In this document: piece after piece, positions 60,689 to 64,000 of the stretch
Position numbering within the stretch: position 1 is the first letter of the stretch
How the letters are laid out: each line of letters opens with the position of its first letter
From: JAFKFH01 sp017307375
Lineage (GTDB): Bacteria > Pseudomonadota > Alphaproteobacteria > Ferrovibrionales > Ferrovibrionaceae
Direction of reading: 5' to 3'
NCBI GenBank assembly: GCA_965229335.1
Contig: OZ245874.1
Location: forward strand, 5,766,001-5,830,000
Length of the DNA stretch: 64,000 nt
Translations under genes and position numbers: made by a program
The notes under the pieces: generated by a model
What the model was told of the DNA's origin: nothing
Databases searched by the model: none
What the model saw: the letters and a program-made list of their open reading frames with translations, nothing else

Positions 60689-60844
60689 GGCGGCCGAATG
60701 TTTCTGCGCAAAAGGGGATCCATGGGCGGACCGGATGAACAGTCCGCGCCGGCATTGTTCCTGGTGCTTCCCGAAGACCGGCTTGGGCGGCGGCGCCGAG
60801 TCGGCCGCCTGCCCTGGCTTGGCGGCACGTCTGCCGCGGCGCTA

Positions 60845-60975
60845 CCATGGATCAGCCGGCCAATATTTTCAAAATCACGATTATGTATGGTCCGAATCAC
60901 GGTTGGTGATGAACAAGGCCGACGATTGCGAGATGCCGAGGTCGGGCTGCCGCTGGCGTTCAGCTACGGCGCAGG
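60845..60975 (+). pseudogene. remnant: LysR promoter and 5' coding fragment
   Basis: This stretch is a diverged copy of 62087-62210, the promoter and first codons of the intact LysR gene at 62152. Shared blocks include GGATCAGCC/GGACCAGCC, ATTTTCA, GAATCACGGTYGGTGATGAA and AGGTCGGGCTG/ATGTCGGGCTG. One frame reads DAEVGLPLAFS against DVGLLRVFE in the intact gene. It stops after about 20 codons where AT-rich DNA begins. The ATCAC-N5-GTGAT symmetry is kept in both copies. Confidence 0.7.
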
Positions 60976-61055
60976 TCCCGCACGAACAATGCCGAAATCA
61001 ATCTATAGTTGAAATATTGTATGAAAAAACACCCAATATCAGCCGAAAGGCTCGC

Positions 61056-61811
61056 TTATCTCGGTATCAGGACGATATGAAACTCGTTACTGCCATAGGC
61101 GGGTGTCGTGTGATGCGCAATGTGAACGTCGAGATATCCGAGATCGCGCAGTTCGGCGACGATGCTGAGAAACGCTGGATGTTCGAAGACCCAGCAATGG
61201 CAATCCCGGTAGGTTCCGTTCTCGAAGACATCGCGCGCCAGATTCAGCGCGGCATCTTTCGTGAACAGAGGATTCATCGGGCGCGGATAGGGCCCGCTTT
61301 GCCATAGATCATAGGAATTGACGTCGACGGCTTTGCTGAAGCCGTCGTAAATTTGGGAAGCGCTGGGGCGCTTTCGCTGCTCCATCATCGCTTCCAACAG
61401 CTGTCCCGTGGTGCTGAGCGGACGAAGATAGTCGAAGGTATAGCGGCGGTCAGGGATCGCGAGGACGATGCGGCCACCTGGATTGAGCGACGCCAGCAGG
61501 ACGTTCAGCCAGGTGATCACGTCGGGCACATGCTCGATGACGTGCGACGCGATCACGTAGTCGAACTTCATTCCCCCGAAACTGTCGGGGCCTATCGCCC
61601 CGACGACAAAATCGATCTCGGGGATGTTCTCGATATCGACGTGGGGATCATCCTTTGAACTCTCTCGCAGATCCTCCCGCGAGGCATAGTCGCAATAATA
61701 TATGAATGGCGATTCGCTGCGCGGCACCAAAGGTTTGTCGAGCGGACCCAACTCAAGCCCACGCTCCGATTGCAGATCTATATGCGAAAGCAACGCTTCT
61801 CGTCGGCTCAA
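61056..61811 (-). CDS. class I SAM-dependent methyltransferase
   Basis: A 251-residue methyltransferase. The post-I region FDYVIASHVIEHVPDVITWLNVLLASLNPGGRIVLAIPD is the type 11/12 methyltransferase pattern; the glycine-rich motif I is weak (GLELGPLDKPLV near residue 19). The DNA is noticeably more AT-rich than its surroundings, and no neighbour is functionally linked, so it looks acquired. Such genes often occur in surface polysaccharide clusters; none is present here. Acceptor unknown. Confidence 0.85.
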   Translation of the reverse strand: MSRREALLSHIDLQSERGLELGPLDKPLVPRSESPFIYYCDYASREDLRESSKDDPHVDIENIPEIDFVVGAIGPDSFGGMKFDYVIASHVIEHVPDVITWLNVLLASLNPGGRIVLAIPDRRYTFDYLRPLSTTGQLLEAMMEQRKRPSASQIYDGFSKAVDVNSYDLWQSGPYPRPMNPLFTKDAALNLARDVFENGTYRDCHCWVFEHPAFLSIVAELRDLGYLDVHIAHHTTPAYGSNEFHIVLIPR

Positions 61812-62134
61812 GTTCTGCCTCCCCTTTTTTATTTTACGCTCGATATTACTACGGAGAAAGATTCAAAGTCAAAGAGGCCAGAAATACTGTTACAGCATCG
61901 GACCAACGACATGACATTCGTCCGATCAACTTCGCCGGGGTGCCGAACTGCTCACCGAAGGTACCCGCGGCAGAACATTCGTGCCTAGGCATCCTTCGGA
62001 ACGAACGCCGAAAGTCGGCTGTCATTCGCGCAGCCGGATGACGCTGCCCGAACTGGCCGGCGGCGCAGGCGCCGCTGGACAACCCCGGACCAGCCCGCCA
62101 ACATTTTCAGGTATCAATACTATTCATGGGCTGA
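61812..62134. other. AT-rich gap between methyltransferase and LysR
   Basis: No gene found here. Includes an AT-rich part around 61820-61900 (poly-T near 61826-61836), the likely promoter region of the minus-strand methyltransferase, and then the region that is homologous to the remnant at 60845. Confidence 0.5.
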
Positions 62135-62149
62135 ATCACGGTCGGTGAT
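62135..62149 (+). promoter_or_regulatory. candidate LysR auto-operator ATCAC-N5-GTGAT
   Basis: ATCAC and GTGAT flank GGTCG just before the LysR start codon, and the same element is conserved in the degenerate copy at 60896-60910. Conservation in an otherwise decayed copy and the dyad symmetry suggest a binding site of the regulator itself. Confidence 0.45.
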
Positions 62150-62151
62150 GA

Positions 62152-63084
62152 ATGTCGCGGGCGATGGGAGATATCGATGTCGGGCTGCTGCGGGTGTTCG
62201 AGGCGGTGCTGGCCGAACGCCAGATCACCCGGGCGGCGCGCCGGCTGAACATCACCCAGTCGGCGGTCTCCAACTCGCTGGCCCGGCTGCGCCGGCTGTT
62301 CGACGACGAATTGTTCGTGCGCACGCCGGACGGGATGCAGCCGACCGACACGGCGCTGAGCATCGCCGAACCGGTCGCCGCGGCACTCGACGCCATCCGC
62401 AGCGCGCTGGCGGTCAAGCTGCCGTTCGACCCGGCGCGCGACGAGGCGAACTTCACCCTCGGCCTGTCGGAATATGCCGAAATGGTGCTGGCCCCCGACC
62501 TGATCACCCGGCTGGCCCGCATCGCCCCGGGGGTGCGGCTGGCGGTGCGGCATGTCGAGCGTGGCGACGGCCTGCGTCTGATCGACGACGGGCTGATCGA
62601 CCTGACGGCCGGGGTGCTGCCGGCGCCGCGCCCGCATATGCTGGCGGCGACGCTGCTGGTCGACGACATGGCCACGCTGATGCGCCAGGGTCACCCGGCG
62701 GCCGGCCGGCTCGACCTCGCCACCTTCCTCGCCTACCCCCATATCCTGGTTTCGGCCAGCGGCGCGCGCGCCGGCGCGATCGACCGGCTGCTGGAAGCGG
62801 AGGGGCAGCAGCGCCATCTGGCCGCCGTGGTCGGTCATCTGTCGGTGGTGCCCGCGATCCTCGGCCGCAGCGACTATCTCTGCACGATGCCCGGGCGGCT
62901 GGTGCGCGGGCTGGCGGCCGCCCATGGCCTTGCCTGGGCGCCGACGCCGATCACGTTGCGCCCGCTGAAGCTGTCGATGATCTGGCATCGCCGGCAGGAC
63001 CGGCAGGCCGCGCATCTGTGGCTGCGCGACCAGTTGCACGCGACGGTCGCCGACAAAAATTCGCAGGCGCCCGCGAATACCTGA
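62152..63084 (+). CDS. LysR family regulator, NodD/SyrM-like type
   Basis: A 310-residue LysR protein (GDIDVGLLRVFEAVLAERQITRAARRLNITQSAVSNSLARLRRLFDDELFVRTPDGM gives the HTH; here noted as RAARRLNITQSAVSNSLARL and LFDDELFVRTPDGM). The SNSLARLR...DDELFVRT form is that of the NodD/NahR group, which often responds to aromatic compounds. A decayed copy of its 5' end lies 1.2 kb upstream. A VOC-family gene follows on the same strand (76 bases). Confidence 0.92.
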   Translation: MSRAMGDIDVGLLRVFEAVLAERQITRAARRLNITQSAVSNSLARLRRLFDDELFVRTPDGMQPTDTALSIAEPVAAALDAIRSALAVKLPFDPARDEANFTLGLSEYAEMVLAPDLITRLARIAPGVRLAVRHVERGDGLRLIDDGLIDLTAGVLPAPRPHMLAATLLVDDMATLMRQGHPAAGRLDLATFLAYPHILVSASGARAGAIDRLLEAEGQQRHLAAVVGHLSVVPAILGRSDYLCTMPGRLVRGLAAAHGLAWAPTPITLRPLKLSMIWHRRQDRQAAHLWLRDQLHATVADKNSQAPANT

Positions 63085-63160
63085 CAAAAGGGTGTCAGCG
63101 AGAGGGTCCTAATGTTGCCCCCGCGCCGGCATCGGGCCGGCTGTCCTTTGGGGTCAAACC

Positions 63161-63538
63161 ATGCTCGACCATGTCTCGCTCGGCGTCGCCGACATCGCCC
63201 GCACCCGCAAGTTCTACGATGCCGCGCTGGCACCGCTGGGCTACAGGCGGCTGTCAAACAGTGACGAATCGTTAGGCTACGGCGCTGATTCCGTTGCGCT
63301 CTGGCTCGGCAAAGCTGCCAGGCCGGTTCCGGCCGACCGCGAGTCGGGGCTGCATTTCTGCTTTGCCGCGCCCAGCCGCGAGGCAGTCGACCAGTTCCAC
63401 CAGGCGGCCCTGGCGCAGGGCGGCGGCGACAATGGCGCGCCGGGACTGCGCGCCGACTATGGTGACAACTACTATGCCGCCTTCGTCGTCGACCCGGACG
63501 GCTACCGGATCGAGGCCTATTGCAGCCAGCCGGGGTGA
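63161..63538 (+). CDS. VOC/glyoxalase family protein
   Basis: A 125-residue VOC-fold protein (MLDHVSLGVADIARTRKFYDAALAPLGY; GLHFCFAAPSREAVDQFHQAALAQGG; YYAAFVVDPDGYRIEAYC). The first His and last Glu of the metal set are in position. Small members of this type act as lactoylglutathione lyase-like, dioxygenase or antibiotic-binding proteins. Substrate open. It follows the LysR gene. Confidence 0.92.
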   Translation: MLDHVSLGVADIARTRKFYDAALAPLGYRRLSNSDESLGYGADSVALWLGKAARPVPADRESGLHFCFAAPSREAVDQFHQAALAQGGGDNGAPGLRADYGDNYYAAFVVDPDGYRIEAYCSQPG

Positions 63539-63684
63539 CGGCGGCGGATCGGCCACGCCGCGCGCCATCGAACGGTGGTGCGCGGCCCGATCCCGCCCCC
63601 TGGCGGCAACGCGCCCGCTGACCTAGGATCATCCCGGAAAGCCGGATCGATCGACTCATCGATCCATGAAAAAGGGATGATCGA

Positions 63685-64000
63685 ATGCGACGGGTCACCT
63701 TCGACCTCGACGTGCTGCGCAGTTTCGCCACCGGGATCGAGCTGGGCAGCTTTGCCCGCGCCGCCGACCGGCTGGGCCGCTCGACCTCGGCGATCTCGGC
63801 GCAATTGAAGAAGCTGGAGGAGCAGGCCGGCACGCCGATCTTCCGCCGCGCCGGACGCGGCCTCGGCCTGACCGAGGCGGGCGAGACGATGCTCGCCTAT
63901 GCCCGCCGCCTGCTGGACTTGAACGACGAGGCGGCGGTGGCGCTGCACGGCCTCGACCTCGAAGGCTGGATCCGGCTGGGCCTGCAGGAGGATTTCGGCG
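63685..64000 (+). CDS. LysR family regulator, N-terminal part (cut by window end)
   Basis: The first 105 residues of a LysR regulator: FDLDVLRSFATGIELGSFARAADRLGRSTSAISAQLKKLEEQ, GTPIFRRAGRGLGLTEAGETML (HTH; wing and linker). The HTH is complete and the effector domain is outside the window. ATG at 63685 is preceded by AAGGGA at good spacing. Confidence 0.92.
   Translation, partial: MRRVTFDLDVLRSFATGIELGSFARAADRLGRSTSAISAQLKKLEEQAGTPIFRRAGRGLGLTEAGETMLAYARRLLDLNDEAAVALHGLDLEGWIRLGLQEDFG

Overview
The window is about 64 kb of GC-rich bacterial chromosome, densely coded on both strands. The content suggests an alphaproteobacterium of the Rhodospirillales type: recR-YbaB-dnaX with a small SRP RNA, a polyhydroxybutyrate locus with PhaR, a Bcr/CflA-type exporter, many LysR/AraC regulators and two class III/GGDEF nucleotide-signalling enzymes. 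That assignment is inference from gene content; there is no rRNA or tRNA. Both ends cut genes (an alpha/beta hydrolase at the left, a LysR regulator at the right).

Layout. 0-5 kb: AraC regulator and DMT exporter, then recR, YbaB, dnaX and ffs on the minus strand. 5-16 kb: transporter, TetR, azoreductase/LysR pair, MocR regulator with OsmC, cupin, flavin-binding and SnoaL-like proteins, a diguanylate cyclase behind a Fur-box-like promoter, and a PhyH dioxygenase with its AraC neighbour. 16-28 kb: LpxR-like outer-membrane enzyme, Bax-inhibitor-1 protein, a CmlA/FloR-type phenicol exporter preceded by a leader peptide and attenuator-like RNA structure, a YbbAP-type ABC transporter, an aminotransferase with a divergent LysR, two YbaY-like lipoproteins, an ECF42-type sigma factor with its YCII partner, and a TesA-like esterase. 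28-33 kb: phaB-phaA-phaC and a small accessory protein, followed by a hypothetical protein and phaR. 33-47 kb: adenylate cyclase, iron-type permease, HNH protein, a symporter-epimerase-monooxygenase operon with a divergent AraC, and a fatty acyl-CoA region (ligase, MaoC hydratase, dienoyl-CoA isomerase-like crotonase).

47.3-53.6 kb is an accessory island of three minus-strand genes: an MmeI-like DNA methyltransferase, a superfamily 2 helicase and a GIY-YIG nuclease. Together they look like a restriction/defence system with the nuclease and motor on separate proteins. The target-recognition part of the methyltransferase is strikingly AT-rich compared with the rest of the gene.

54-64 kb holds stress and detoxification genes (DsbA-like, QorB-like, ArsR-AHSA1, WYL, YceI). 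It also holds an AT-rich methyltransferase gene sitting between an intact LysR gene and a decayed copy of that gene's promoter and 5' end.

The two most interesting items are the erm/cml-style attenuator in front of the exporter (18.1-18.25 kb) and the methyltransferase-helicase-GIY-YIG island.
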